In this document: positions 14,016 to 23,189 of the stretch, piece by piece
How positions within the stretch are numbered: position 1 is the first letter of the stretch
How the letters are laid out: every line of letters starts with the position of its first letter
Source of the DNA: S010-25 sp964441285
GTDB lineage: Bacteria > Pseudomonadota > Gammaproteobacteria > SZUA-229
Length of the DNA: 25,713 nt
Reading direction: 5' to 3'
Assembly (NCBI GenBank): GCA_964441285.1
Contig: CAYTUK010000021.1
Coordinates: 1-25,713, forward strand
Program-made: the position numbers and the translations under genes
Notes under the pieces: generated by a model
Databases searched by the model: none
Seen by the model: the letters and a program-made list of their open reading frames with translations, nothing else
Told to the model about the DNA's origin: nothing

Positions 14016-14780
14016 CTAATTTGAACACACTGGGCAGTCAGGGTCTTTTTTTAATTTAAGGGTACGCCATTGCATTGTCAGGGCATCAAATAACTGTAAT
14101 TTTCCCGTTGAATTATCACCAATATTACAGAGTAGTTTTATGGTTTCCAGTGCCTGCATGCAGCCCATTATGCCAACGACAGGGGCTAGAATACCATTTT
14201 CACTACAGGTGGTATTTTCTTCACCACTTTGCGGATACAGGCAGGCATAGCACGGACTATCTTTATCCCGGCTATCAAATACACCCAACTGGCCTTCGAA
14301 ACGTATTGCAGCGGCGGAAACAAGCGGTGTTTTCTGTTGCACGCAGGCCTGGTTGATTTGAAAACGTGACTTGAAATTATCGGTAGCGTCGAGCACACAG
14401 TCGGTTGTGGTAAAAAGTTTTTCCAGTTGCCGGAGGTCTATTTTCTCACTAATACAATGAAGGTTAATGTCAGGGTTAATGGCTGCAAGTTGTGTGCTGG
14501 CAGAGGCGACTTTACTTTGCCCAATGGTGTGGGTGGTGTGAATGATCTGACGTTGCAGGTTGCTAAGTTCAACTTTGTCAAAATCAACCAGCGTGAGTTG
14601 GCCAATGCCTGCCGCCGCAAGATATAGTGCGGCGGGGCTACCTAATCCACCCAGTCCCATAATGACTACATGCGACTGCGACAGTGTTTGCTGGGCTTTG
14701 ATGCCAAACTGTGGCAGCATAATCTGGCGGCTATAACGCAGTAGTTGTGTGTCATCCAGCGGGTAGGTTTTAATGGGCAT
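14016..14780 (-). CDS. moeB: Molybdopterin-synthase adenylyltransferase (E1-like, MoeB/ThiF family)
   Basis: E1-like enzyme that adenylates the C-terminal Gly of a small sulfur carrier (MoaD, possibly ThiS). The 254-residue product has the nucleotide-binding GLGGLGSP (42-49), the VDFDKVELSNLQRQ block, catalytic Asp in LDATDNF (Asp131, Asp134), the cysteine loop TTCSENGILAP (Cys192), and the zinc ligands CYAC (177, 180) and CPVC (249, 252). There is no C-terminal rhodanese domain. MoeB and ThiF cannot be separated reliably by sequence; the place after prmC matches moeB in Pseudomonas. It follows prmC by 68 bases. No clear ribosome site precedes the ATG. Confidence 0.88.
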   Translation of the reverse strand: MPIKTYPLDDTQLLRYSRQIMLPQFGIKAQQTLSQSHVVIMGLGGLGSPAALYLAAAGIGQLTLVDFDKVELSNLQRQIIHTTHTIGQSKVASASTQLAAINPDINLHCISEKIDLRQLEKLFTTTDCVLDATDNFKSRFQINQACVQQKTPLVSAAAIRFEGQLGVFDSRDKDSPCYACLYPQSGEENTTCSENGILAPVVGIMGCMQALETIKLLCNIGDNSTGKLQLFDALTMQWRTLKLKKDPDCPVCSN

Positions 14781-14848
14781 GTTTAATCTGTAGTGTTCAG
14801 TATCAGCGACGAATATAACGGATTCGTGCCATGAGTAGACATGGTTTT

Positions 14849-15727
14849 TTAATGATAACTGGCCATTGATTCCATCGCTGGCGATGTTGATTTTTCCCGC
14901 TGACCACCACTGACACGGACATGCTCGGCAAGATCTTTGTTTTGAAAAAGATGTTTAAAGGTGTTTCTCCTCAAGCAGTCTAAAACCGGCTGCTGCTGAT
15001 TGTAACCGTGCTCAAAAATTAACATCCCGCCGGGTTTTATATGCTGTTGTGCATGTTTACATAGGTGGTTTATGTCATTCATGCCATCAGATCCGGAACT
15101 TAATGCCTGTGGTGGTTCAAACCGTACATCTCCCAGTGACAGGTGTTTATCACCCGCAGCAATATAAGGCGGGTTGCTGACGATAATATCAAATCTTTTG
15201 TCCCGCAATGGCTTAAACCATCGACCACGATAAAACTGAATGGTATTTTGCTGGTGCTTGCGCGCATTGTATTGTGCAATTTCAAGTGCTGTGGATGAAA
15301 TGTCAGTTGCTGTTATTGCCCAGTCTGGTCGCTCACAGGCGATAGCAATTGCGATAGCACCGCTGCCTGTGCCCAGGTCGACCAGAGATATTTTCTGCGT
15401 ATTATCAAATTTACTGAGAATCGTTTCGACGAGTAACTCGGTTTCAGGGCGAGGAATTAAGGTCGCTTCGGTAACTTTTAACGCCAGTGACCAGAATTCA
15501 CGACAATGGGTAATATAAGCTACAGGCATCCCCTGCTGACGTTTTTTAATGCAGATCAGGTAGTCTTGCTGCTGTGTTTTCGTTAGTGCCTGCTCCGGCC
15601 ATGTCAGCAGTTTTGCGGTGTTGCATTGCAGTGCATGGCAGAGCAGTATATCTGTATCCAGGCGTGCGCTATTACTGCTTTCTGCAAGCTGATGGTAGCC
15701 CTGCTTAAGTGCCTGTTGAATAGTCAT
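14849..15727 (-). CDS. prmC: Release factor glutamine methyltransferase
   Basis: S-adenosylmethionine-dependent enzyme that methylates the Gln of the GGQ motif in release factors, including PrfA encoded just upstream. From the ATG at 15727 the product is 292 residues and begins MTIQQALKQGYHQLAES. Visible motifs are the helical N-terminal domain, IPRPETELLVE, the SAM-binding DLGTGSGAIAIA (117-128), and the catalytic NPPY (185-188). A GTG at 15745 in the same frame overlaps the prfA stop and would add six residues; the ATG is preferred because it starts where the family does. There is a short non-conserved tail after the usual VSGGQ end. Translation is probably coupled to prfA. Confidence 0.94.
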   Translation of the reverse strand: MTIQQALKQGYHQLAESSNSARLDTDILLCHALQCNTAKLLTWPEQALTKTQQQDYLICIKKRQQGMPVAYITHCREFWSLALKVTEATLIPRPETELLVETILSKFDNTQKISLVDLGTGSGAIAIAIACERPDWAITATDISSTALEIAQYNARKHQQNTIQFYRGRWFKPLRDKRFDIIVSNPPYIAAGDKHLSLGDVRFEPPQALSSGSDGMNDINHLCKHAQQHIKPGGMLIFEHGYNQQQPVLDCLRRNTFKHLFQNKDLAEHVRVSGGQREKSTSPAMESMASYH

Positions 15728-15737
15728 GGTAACGTGT

Positions 15738-16823
15738 TTAATCACTTGTCAACGAGGCAAGCTGTGCTGCCTGGTGTTCACCAATCAGCGGTTCGATCAC
15801 CTGATCCAATTGCCCCTGCATAAATTCATCAAGTTTATAAAGCGTGAGGTTGATGCGGTGGTCGGTAACTCGACCCTGCGGGTAATTATAGGTACGAATG
15901 CGTTCTGAGCGGTCGCCGCTGCCGACTAGACTTTTGCGTGTCTGTGCCTGCTCTGTCTGTTGTTTTTCACGCTTTGCATTCATAATGCGCGCCTGTAACA
16001 GAGACATGGCACGCGCTTTATTTTTGTGTTGCGAGCGTTCATCCTGGCACTCCACCACCGTCCCGGTGGGAATATGTGTAAGCCGTACTGCGGAGTCAGT
16101 TTTATTTATGTGTTGCCCGCCCGCACCAGATGCACGGTAGGTGTCTACGCGCAGATCGGCTGCATTAATTTCAATCTGTGCCACATCAGCGACTTCCGGC
16201 ATAATGGCAACGGTGGCCGCAGAGGTATGTACGCGTCCCTGTGATTCGGTTTCTGGTACACGTTGTACGCGGTGGGCACCCGATTCAAATTTCAGCCTTG
16301 AATAAGCGCCCGAGCCAATAATGCGCGCAATAATTTCCCGGTAACCACCATGTTCTCCCTGATTCGAATTAATTATTTCAATCTGCCAGCGGCATAATTC
16401 AGCATAACGTGAATACATACGAAATAGATCGCCTGCAAAAATAGCGGCTTCGTCACCACCGGTACCTGCGCGAATTTCCAGAAAGATATTGTTGCCATCA
16501 TTGGGGTCTTTGGGTAGCAATAGCTTCTGTAGAGTCTGCTCCAGTCTTGCCGCCTGTTGTGTTGCCTGTTTATGTTCTTCAGCAGCCATTTCTCGCATTT
16601 CAATATCGTCATCTTTGAGCATTTCACTGGCGCTTTCAATATCTTCCTGCGACTGACTGTATTGTTGAAAGCAGTTGACTATGGGTTCCAGTTGAGCGTA
16701 TTCACAGGACAGGTCGCGAAACTTATTCTGGTTACTAATAACATCTGGATCAGCAAGCAGGCCAGTAATTTCTTCATATCTATCCGCCAGGTAATGTAAT
16801 TTATCAAGTATGGAGGGTTTCAC
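15738..16823 (-). CDS. prfA: Peptide chain release factor 1
   Basis: Release factor that reads UAA and UAG. The 361-residue product is full length (E. coli 360). The GGQ motif is at 235-237 in SGAGGQHINKTDSAVR, the stop-codon recognition PxT at 190-192 in VPETESQGRVHTS, and the N-terminal MKPSILDKL matches the family. Translation starts at GTG (16823). The hemA stop lies two bases upstream, so translation is likely coupled to hemA. prmC, whose product modifies this protein, follows with its ATG ten bases beyond the stop. Confidence 0.97.
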   Translation of the reverse strand: MKPSILDKLHYLADRYEEITGLLADPDVISNQNKFRDLSCEYAQLEPIVNCFQQYSQSQEDIESASEMLKDDDIEMREMAAEEHKQATQQAARLEQTLQKLLLPKDPNDGNNIFLEIRAGTGGDEAAIFAGDLFRMYSRYAELCRWQIEIINSNQGEHGGYREIIARIIGSGAYSRLKFESGAHRVQRVPETESQGRVHTSAATVAIMPEVADVAQIEINAADLRVDTYRASGAGGQHINKTDSAVRLTHIPTGTVVECQDERSQHKNKARAMSLLQARIMNAKREKQQTEQAQTRKSLVGSGDRSERIRTYNYPQGRVTDHRINLTLYKLDEFMQGQLDQVIEPLIGEHQAAQLASLTSD

Positions 16824-16825
16824 AT

Positions 16826-18118
16826 TTAATCTTCTTTGTTATTTATTTTTGTCTGACCACCAGGCTGAATAAACAGGTCGTAGGCTACGTTGAAAATTTC
16901 GTCCTGATTATTTTGACTGGCCAACCGCAGGCATGTGCTGGGCTGGTGCAGAAATTTATTAGTGAGTGTGTGGCTGAGAAATTCGAGCACTTTTTCTGCA
17001 TCTTCGCCAGTGGCCAGTTGTTTTTTTGCCTTGGTGAGTACTTCCTGGCTAAGTTGTTGTGTGTGTTGGCGTATTTCAGCAATGACATTCACAGCGCTAA
17101 GTGAACGTTGCCATTGAAGAAAAACGGTTACCTGGTTGTCAATAATTTCGTGAGCCTGTTCAGCTGCCTGCTGTCGACCAGCAAGGTTTTGTTGAATAAC
17201 CGACTGCAAATCGTCAATGCTGTAGAGGTAGACATCATCCAGCTCACTGACTTCTGGTTCCACATCACGCGGGACGGCAAGATCGACCATAAAAATAGGA
17301 TTGTGTTTGCGCTGCTTTAATGCCCGTTCAATCGTGCCTTTGCCGAGAATAGGGAGTGGACTTGCGGTGGAGGCAATCACGATATCACTGCGATGCAGGT
17401 GCTCCCCAATGTGCTGCAGTCCAATGGCATTACCATTAAATTCATCCGCCAGGCGTTGTGCCCGTTCAACACTACGGTTTGCAATAATCATGTGTTGAAT
17501 CCCCTGCGAATGTAGGTGGCGAGCAGTCAGTTCAATGGTTTCCCCTGCGCCTATCAGCATCGCCGTTGACTGATTTAAATCACCAAAGATCTGTTTTGCC
17601 AGGCTCACGGCAGCAAACGCAACAGAGACTGGGTTGGAACCAATATCAGTATCCGTTCGCACCTGCTTGGAAACGGCAAATGCACGCTGGTATAGTCTTC
17701 CCAGCAAATGTCCGATGGTGCCATGTTTGTGCGCTAACGCATAGGCATCTTTCATTTGCCCGACGATCTGTGGTTCACCCAGTACCATCGAATCGAGACC
17801 GCTGGCAACTTCCATAGCATGTTGAATAGTGGCTTTATGTTTATGCAAGTAAAGATGGTTGTTGAGTTGTTGGCGATCAATACCATGAAAACGACTGAAC
17901 CATTCGATGAGTGACTGGTCACTATTTTTGTATGAATCTGAGACGACGCAATAGAGCTCGGTGCGATTACAGGTAGATAAAATAGCGGCTTCTTCAACGG
18001 GAGCTAGCTTTTTTAGACTCTGTAGTGCTTCGGGCAGAGATTGTGGGGTAAATGCAAGCCGTTCGCGCAGTTCTATTGGCGCGGTTTTATGATTCAGGCC
18101 TAACGTAATCAAGGGCAT
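16826..18118 (-). CDS. hemA: Glutamyl-tRNA reductase
   Basis: First step of tetrapyrrole synthesis by the C5 route: NADPH reduction of glutamyl-tRNA to glutamate semialdehyde. The 430-residue product shows GLNHKTAPIELRERLAF, the catalytic Cys50 in STCNRTELY, the EPQIVGQMKDAY helix, the NADPH-binding IGAGETIELTARHL (GAGE 190-193), VDLAVPRDVEPEV, and the C-terminal dimerisation domain. It heads the operon hemA-prfA-prmC-moeB. The 226-base upstream region shared with the divergent TPR gene holds a 13-bp hairpin that would fall in or near its leader. No clear ribosome site precedes the ATG. Confidence 0.97.
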   Translation of the reverse strand: MPLITLGLNHKTAPIELRERLAFTPQSLPEALQSLKKLAPVEEAAILSTCNRTELYCVVSDSYKNSDQSLIEWFSRFHGIDRQQLNNHLYLHKHKATIQHAMEVASGLDSMVLGEPQIVGQMKDAYALAHKHGTIGHLLGRLYQRAFAVSKQVRTDTDIGSNPVSVAFAAVSLAKQIFGDLNQSTAMLIGAGETIELTARHLHSQGIQHMIIANRSVERAQRLADEFNGNAIGLQHIGEHLHRSDIVIASTASPLPILGKGTIERALKQRKHNPIFMVDLAVPRDVEPEVSELDDVYLYSIDDLQSVIQQNLAGRQQAAEQAHEIIDNQVTVFLQWQRSLSAVNVIAEIRQHTQQLSQEVLTKAKKQLATGEDAEKVLEFLSHTLTNKFLHQPSTCLRLASQNNQDEIFNVAYDLFIQPGGQTKINNKED

Positions 18119-18218
18119 AAACGAATTGCGGATTATATGTGAGTTGGGAAAATCGCTGATTTTGAGGGATATAGGTTCTTAACTCAAGCTATATTAGGTA
18201 ATACATGCATGGCATTTT

Positions 18219-18255
18219 ACAACATTGTAGCGTGTAACGGTTGCTGCAATGTTGT
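18219..18255. repeat. Hairpin in the hemA / TPR-gene divergent region
   Basis: ACAACATTG (18219-18227) and CAATGTTGT (18247-18255) are perfect reverse complements; with a G-T pair and AGC/GCT inside, the stem reaches 13 bp with an 11-base loop. No T run follows on either strand, so it is not a terminator. It could be an operator, a cruciform, or a structured part of the hemA leader. Confidence 0.5.
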
Positions 18256-18344
18256 GCGCGTGCATTTAGTGGTTAAAATACGCTAATATAAAAATAATAA
18301 AGTTTAATTCAAATTAAAATAAAACAGGTATATGATAAAAATCA

Positions 18345-20234
18345 ATGTTAACGAAACAATGTATTATGAATAGTTTTTCTCTTCCACGCCGCTTATCAGG
18401 CATGATGCAATTTGTCCCCGAACTGAAACAATCCGTTGCAACTGTCGCAATCAGCCTGGTGTTTATCAGTAGTATTAGTTTAAGTCTTACTGGGTGTAAC
18501 GCCTCTTCAGCGAATATTAAGCCGAATAAAGCCGCAATCAAGCAACCCGTCCGGACTGGCGAAATACCACTAACGAGCCCCTCGGCTAATGGTCATGTTG
18601 TAACGGATAAGAGTAAGGTTAACAACAGAATAGCACCAGCACAACTTAGTGGCGATTTATTGTATGACCTGCTGGTAGCCGAATTTGCCGGGAACTCAGG
18701 GAATATTCAAACAGCGGTAAATTTTTATCAGCGGGCGGCAGAAAAAACGAGTGACCCACGCATCGCCGCGCGCGCCGCATACATTGCCCTGTATGGTAAG
18801 GATTATGATGAGACGCTGTCTGCGCTCAATCGCTGGCATAAGTTGGCACCAAAATCGGCTGGGGTAGTCCGCATGTATGCCATCGTCTATTTGAAATTGC
18901 ATCAGCCGGATAAAGCACTACCTTACATTCAAAAAATATTTTCAGGGATTAAGGTATCACCAAAAAACAAAACTCTGGCGCTGAAAGTATTATTGTCAAA
19001 AGAGGCTAATGTTAAAGATGCGTTAACCGTATTACAGCAACTTAATCGTAAAAAAGAAGATAAAAATAGTTCGATGCTGGTGTTGCAGGCCAGGTATGAA
19101 GCACAGTTAAAGCATTATACAAAAGCAATGACGCTACTGGATGATGCCTATAAAAGTGACAGTTCTATGGTTGATGTGCTGATCATTAAAGCACGTATTC
19201 TGGCAGTACAGGGCAAAGATAAGGCGGCGACAGCGCAGATTGAGCTGGCTGTGGATAAACGCCCGGACAATAATGTTTTACGTTTGCAGTATGCGCGTAT
19301 GCTGGTTGAGCTGCGTAAGCTGAAACAGGCAAAAGCACAGTATTTAATTCTGGCACATAAGGTGCCAGATAACGCTGAAATCCTCCTCAGCCTTGCGCTG
19401 ATCAATATTGATACTAAGGATATGGATAAGGCAACAGTGCAGTTGAAAAAGCTAATAGCAATGCATAAAAGAACCATGATTGCTAATTATTACCTTGGCC
19501 GCATCGCACAGAGTAGTGGTGAAAAGAAAACCGCCATCGCTTACTACCTGCGAGTAAAGGATGATGCTTATCGATTTGATTCACAAATACGCATAGCTGT
19601 TTTACTGGCTGAACTTAAACGTCCAGATGCGGGGCTGAAAAAGCTCAGGGCATTGGCAGCAGAACAAACTGGCTGGGAGTCACGCGTTCGTGTTTATTTG
19701 GCAGAGGGCGAAATACTGAACTCTCAGCATCGCTATGCGGAAGGTGTAAAAATGTATAGCCGAGCTTTAAAGCAAAAGCCGGCTGATCCAGGCTTGCTTT
19801 ATGCGCGTGGTTTAATGGCAGAAAAAGCCAACCATCTGGGTATGGCTGAAGCCGATTTGCGTAAAGTGGTTTCACTGGAGCCAAAAAATGCCAATGCATT
19901 GAATGCGTTGGGTTATACCCTTGCTGACCGCACCAAACGGTATAAAGAAGCGCTAAAATACATTAAAAGTGCTGCTGCGTTGATGCCGGATGCCCCCGCC
20001 ATTCTTGATAGTCTGGGTTGGGTTAATTACCGTTTAGGTCGTATGAGTAAAGCCGAGAAATGGCTTGCAAAAGCTTTCGGGCAACAGAAAGATGCCGAGA
20101 TAGCCGCACATTATGGTGAGGTTCTCTGGGTCAGAAATAAAAAAGAAAAAGCCAGAGAAATTTGGCGGGAAGGCCAGAAAATTAATGCTAAAAATGCGGT
20201 ATTAATGGAAACGCTTAAACGTCTTAATCCGTAA
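18345..20234 (+). CDS. TPR-repeat lipoprotein
   Basis: The 629-residue product has a lipobox LSLTGC with the acylated Cys at residue 51, so it is probably anchored in the outer membrane facing the periplasm. From about residue 85 to the end it is made of helical tetratricopeptide repeats; the clearest are in ALNALGYTLADRTKRYKEAL and ILDSLGWVNYRLGRMSKAEK. Equivalent TPR proteins lie just upstream of lolB in Pseudomonas (next to hemA), and this gene has the same place. Its molecular role is not established. The start is uncertain: ATGs at 18345, 18366 and 18402 are in frame, and the last gives a more ordinary 31- to 32-residue signal peptide. lolB follows after 12 bases. Confidence 0.85.
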   Translation: MLTKQCIMNSFSLPRRLSGMMQFVPELKQSVATVAISLVFISSISLSLTGCNASSANIKPNKAAIKQPVRTGEIPLTSPSANGHVVTDKSKVNNRIAPAQLSGDLLYDLLVAEFAGNSGNIQTAVNFYQRAAEKTSDPRIAARAAYIALYGKDYDETLSALNRWHKLAPKSAGVVRMYAIVYLKLHQPDKALPYIQKIFSGIKVSPKNKTLALKVLLSKEANVKDALTVLQQLNRKKEDKNSSMLVLQARYEAQLKHYTKAMTLLDDAYKSDSSMVDVLIIKARILAVQGKDKAATAQIELAVDKRPDNNVLRLQYARMLVELRKLKQAKAQYLILAHKVPDNAEILLSLALINIDTKDMDKATVQLKKLIAMHKRTMIANYYLGRIAQSSGEKKTAIAYYLRVKDDAYRFDSQIRIAVLLAELKRPDAGLKKLRALAAEQTGWESRVRVYLAEGEILNSQHRYAEGVKMYSRALKQKPADPGLLYARGLMAEKANHLGMAEADLRKVVSLEPKNANALNALGYTLADRTKRYKEALKYIKSAAALMPDAPAILDSLGWVNYRLGRMSKAEKWLAKAFGQQKDAEIAAHYGEVLWVRNKKEKAREIWREGQKINAKNAVLMETLKRLNP

Positions 20235-20246
20235 ACGGATAAATTA

Positions 20247-20924
20247 ATGGGGTATGCAACGTTAAACAGCATTCGCGGTCAGGCGCTTATATTTGTACTG
20301 AAAAAAATTGTTTGCTCGGTCATTCTGTTATCGCTGGTTGGGTGCGCGCATTTTAATGCCAATATTGAACCGTCTACAGGTCCGCTGCCAGGCTCGATTA
20401 AGCCCGCTAACTGGTCGGCAACAAAAAAACACAGGCAGTCGATAAAAAGCTGGGAATTACGCGGACGACTGGGAATACAGACGGCCGATAATGGCGGTAG
20501 CCTCGACCTTAACTGGCATCAGGATGGTGATAACTATGTTATTCGTTTGCTGGCTCCATTGGGGCAGGGTAGCTATCTGATAAGTGGAAATTTGCAGTCG
20601 GTGATGATTCGGCTGCCGGACGGTAAAACCCGAATACTGGATAATCCTGATGCGTTGTTTAAGTCGACATTGGGTTTTGATCTACCTGTGTCCGCGCTGC
20701 GCGACTGGGTACGAGGATTGCCTGCGGCTTCATTACCGTTGGACAGTATTCGCTGGAATCGGCAAGGTTTGTTGCATGTGGTCGATCAGGCAGGCTGGCA
20801 CGTTGTGATGAGTAATGACCTGGGTGGAAAAATACGGTTGCCATATAAGATTTACCTGAGCCGGAAAGATAGACCTGAGCTAGATATTAGGCTGGTGTTA
20901 CGTCAGTGGATGGTTGACAATTAA
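20247..20924 (+). CDS. lolB: Outer membrane lipoprotein receptor LolB
   Basis: LolB takes lipoproteins from the periplasmic carrier LolA and inserts them in the outer membrane. The 225-residue product is itself a lipoprotein: signal peptide with LSLVGC, acylated Cys33. The mature domain begins as expected with SWELRGRLGIQTADNGGSLDLNW, then LLAPLGQGSYLISG and the DLPVSALRDWVRGLP segment characteristic of the family. The N-terminal extension before the hydrophobic core is longer than usual, yet no other start codon is in frame. It is 12 bases after the TPR gene and probably in one operon with it. Confidence 0.92.
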   Translation: MGYATLNSIRGQALIFVLKKIVCSVILLSLVGCAHFNANIEPSTGPLPGSIKPANWSATKKHRQSIKSWELRGRLGIQTADNGGSLDLNWHQDGDNYVIRLLAPLGQGSYLISGNLQSVMIRLPDGKTRILDNPDALFKSTLGFDLPVSALRDWVRGLPAASLPLDSIRWNRQGLLHVVDQAGWHVVMSNDLGGKIRLPYKIYLSRKDRPELDIRLVLRQWMVDN

Positions 20925-21008
20925 GCTTTGGTCACGGTAATGGTTATTAAATTATAGTGCCCGTTTAGTTCGTCTATACGTTAAAATAAAAAAGATGGTT
21001 TTTCAGCA

Positions 21009-21875
21009 TTGAACATTGATATCTGTTCCTGGCCAGCGCCCGCAAAGTTAAATTTAATGCTACATATCACTGGGCAGCGTGAGGATGGTTACCATAACTT
21101 GCAAACGGTATTCCAGTTTCTGGATTATGGTGATAACTTACAGTTTAAGCTGCGTAATGATGCGATTATCTCAATGCGTGGAGGGCATGTTTCAGTTGCC
21201 ATGAAAGAAGACCTGACTTACCGAGCAGCACAATTATTGCAACAATTGAGTGGAAGCAGGCAGGGCGTAGACATTCGATTGCAGAAAAACCTGCCGCTTG
21301 GTGCTGGTTTGGGGGGAGGGAGTTCTGATGCTGCAACTTGTCTGGTGGCATTAAATTATTTATGGAAACTGAATTTATCCATAGTGCAGCTGAGTGAAAT
21401 CGGGTTGAAACTGGGGGCAGATGTACCCGTTTTTGTCCGAGGGGTTGCCGCTTTTGCTGAAGGTGTCGGTGAGAAATTAACCCCGATAATGCTCGATGAG
21501 CCGTGGTTTTTGGTGCTTACGCCACCAATTCAGGTATCAACGAAAGAAATCTTTTGTAATCTTGAATTGACACGGGATTGTTCTACCATCAAAATATGCG
21601 ACCTTTCATTGGAGCAGTGGGTGAATGTTTGTACCCCTGTGGTAGTGAAACACTACCCGGAAGTGGCGCAGGCAATTGAAATATTAAGTAAATTTGCAGT
21701 CGCCAGGATGAGTGGTACAGGTGCCTCGGTGTTTGCACAATTTGACTGTGAGGCAGTAGCAGAACAGGTATTGGCACAAATCAGGGCGCAATACCTGCCA
21801 AAAAACTGGAAAAGTTTTCTGGCGCGGGGGGTGAATACGTCACCTTTGCGCGTATTTTTAAATAAACTTACATAA
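21009..21875 (+). CDS. ispE: 4-diphosphocytidyl-2-C-methyl-D-erythritol kinase
   Basis: GHMP-family kinase of the MEP isoprenoid pathway. The 288-residue product shows WPAPAKLNLMLHITGQREDGYH (Lys13 in the PAKLN motif), the ATP-binding PLGAGLGGGSSDAA (96-109), catalytic Asp138 in GADVPVF, and SGTGASVF near the end. Translation must start at TTG (21009): the frame has a stop at 20982-20984 and no ATG or GTG between that stop and the conserved part, and the alignment begins right after the TTG. The ribosome site is weak, which fits low expression. tRNA-Gln and prs follow, the same order as in Pseudomonas. Confidence 0.95.
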   Translation: MNIDICSWPAPAKLNLMLHITGQREDGYHNLQTVFQFLDYGDNLQFKLRNDAIISMRGGHVSVAMKEDLTYRAAQLLQQLSGSRQGVDIRLQKNLPLGAGLGGGSSDAATCLVALNYLWKLNLSIVQLSEIGLKLGADVPVFVRGVAAFAEGVGEKLTPIMLDEPWFLVLTPPIQVSTKEIFCNLELTRDCSTIKICDLSLEQWVNVCTPVVVKHYPEVAQAIEILSKFAVARMSGTGASVFAQFDCEAVAEQVLAQIRAQYLPKNWKSFLARGVNTSPLRVFLNKLT

Positions 21876-21905
21876 GTTTAGACTGGTTTCAGTAAAAAAG
21901 TTAAT

Positions 21906-21980
21906 TGGGCCGTCGCCAAGCGGTAAGGCACCAGGTTTTGATCCTGGCATGCGCAGGTTCAAATCCTGCCGGCCCAGCCA
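21906..21980 (+). tRNA. tRNA-Gln (anticodon TTG)
   Basis: A complete cloverleaf of 75 bases with encoded CCA. The acceptor stem TGGGCCG (21906-21912) pairs with CGGCCCA (21970-21976), G77 is the discriminator, the anticodon stem is CCAGG/CCTGG with loop TTTTGAT, and anticodon TTG is at 21938-21940. The T-loop is GTTCAAATC. The U1-A72 start is typical of bacterial tRNA-Gln. Confidence 0.98.
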
Positions 21981-21988
21981 TTTAAATG

Positions 21989-22011
21989 CATCACTCAATG
22001 GCAGAGTGATG
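21989..22011 (+). promoter_or_regulatory. Stem-loop between tRNA-Gln and prs
   Basis: CATCACTC (21989-21996) and GAGTGATG (22004-22011) form a perfect 8-bp stem with a 7-base loop. No T run follows, so it is more likely a processing or stability element between the tRNA and the prs mRNA than a terminator. Confidence 0.45.
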
Positions 22012-22117
22012 TGAAAAGAAGATATTAAGGTCTTTGGCTAACAGATTTATCCTGTTGGCTCCGCTTAGTGTATTACACGAGAACGAAAACGTGACGCAAG
22101 AAGACGAAAGTCGATTG

Positions 22118-23053
22118 ATGATATTTACCGGCAATGCTAACCCATTACTGGCCATACACATCGCGGAAATTCTCAGCACCCGTCTGGGTAAAATCAGCGT
22201 TGATACCTTCAGTGATGGTGAAATCTGTGTGGAGATTATGGAAAATGTGCGTGGGCGGGATGTGTTTATTATTCAGCCGACCTGTTCTCCCTGTAATGAT
22301 CACCTGATGGAGCTCATGGTGATGATTGATGCTATGCGGCGTGCATCGGTCGCGCGAGTTACTGCTGTTGTGCCTTATTATGGTTATTCGCGTCAGGATC
22401 GTAAGCCGCGTTCAGCACGGGTACCGATTACAGCAAAAGTGGTGGCGAACATGCTGGCAAGTGTCAAGCTTGATCGTCTCTTAACCATTGATTTACACGC
22501 TGATCAGATTCAGGGGTTTTTTGATTTACCACTGGATAATGTGTACGCCTCGCCTATTTTGCTGGCAGATGTGTGGCAGCAGGAACATGAGAATTTACTG
22601 GTGGTATCGCCCGATGTTGGCGGTGTGGTACGCGCCAGGGCGCTGGCCAAGCGCCTCGGTGATGCCGATCTAGCCATTATTGATAAACGCCGTCCCAAAG
22701 CCAATGTGTCGGAGGTAATGAATATTATCGGTGATGTGGAAGGTAAGAGCTGCGTCATTATTGATGACCTTGTTGATACCGCCAGCACCTTGTGCAAAGC
22801 GGCCAGTGCATTGAAAGAGAGCGGTGCGGTGAGTGTGTCGGCGTATTGTACTCATCCGGTTCTATCGGGCAATGCACTTGAAAATATTGTTAACTCCGTA
22901 CTCGATGAGCTGGTGGTTACCAATACCATTCCACTGAGCAAAGAAGCCATGGCCTGTGGTCGAATTCGTCAATTGTCGGTGGCGAATATGCTAGCAGAAA
23001 CGATTCGCCGGATTCATCGGGAAGAGTCGGTCAGTGAAATGTATATCGACTAG
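22118..23053 (+). CDS. prs: Ribose-phosphate pyrophosphokinase
   Basis: Makes PRPP from ribose 5-phosphate and ATP for nucleotide, His and Trp synthesis. From the ATG at 22118 the product is 311 residues (family about 310-315) and begins MIFTGNANPLLAI, where homologues start. Motifs are FSDGEICVEIMENVRG, the ATP-binding flexible loop YSRQDRKPRSAR (90-101), His127 in DLHADQIQGFF, IDKRRPKA, and the PRPP loop DDLVDTASTL (216-225). The frame is open upstream, with a GTG at 22091 and a TTG at 22034, but the extra residues match nothing in the family. The tRNA-Gln gene lies just upstream and may share a transcript. Confidence 0.96.
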   Translation: MIFTGNANPLLAIHIAEILSTRLGKISVDTFSDGEICVEIMENVRGRDVFIIQPTCSPCNDHLMELMVMIDAMRRASVARVTAVVPYYGYSRQDRKPRSARVPITAKVVANMLASVKLDRLLTIDLHADQIQGFFDLPLDNVYASPILLADVWQQEHENLLVVSPDVGGVVRARALAKRLGDADLAIIDKRRPKANVSEVMNIIGDVEGKSCVIIDDLVDTASTLCKAASALKESGAVSVSAYCTHPVLSGNALENIVNSVLDELVVTNTIPLSKEAMACGRIRQLSVANMLAETIRRIHREESVSEMYID

Positions 23054-23158
23054 GCAAAATAGAATTTCACCTGCTCTATTATTTTCTGTAGCGGGTAAAA
23101 ACGAAGCAATAAAGCTTCAAAATCAGCTTCATCTGGTCGCGGGTGAAGATTTTTAATC

Positions 23159-23164
23159 TATAAT
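23159..23164 (+). promoter_or_regulatory. -10 box of a probable rplY promoter
   Basis: A perfect TATAAT lies 26 bases before the rplY ATG in the 136-base gap after prs. No good -35 is found at the right distance, so promoter strength is uncertain. Confidence 0.4.
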
Positions 23165-23189
23165 TTTTATTTATCTCAGGGGACAAATT

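Noticed and set aside
14849..14900. Possible frameshift at the end of prmC because of an odd tail.
   Set aside because: All family motifs up to VSGGQ are in one frame and length is normal; a short variable tail is enough to explain it.
22034..22117. A 28-residue N-terminal extension of prs from TTG at 22034.
   Set aside because: It has no counterpart in the family, starts inside the tRNA-prs spacer and lacks a ribosome site; the ATG at 22118 gives the standard protein.
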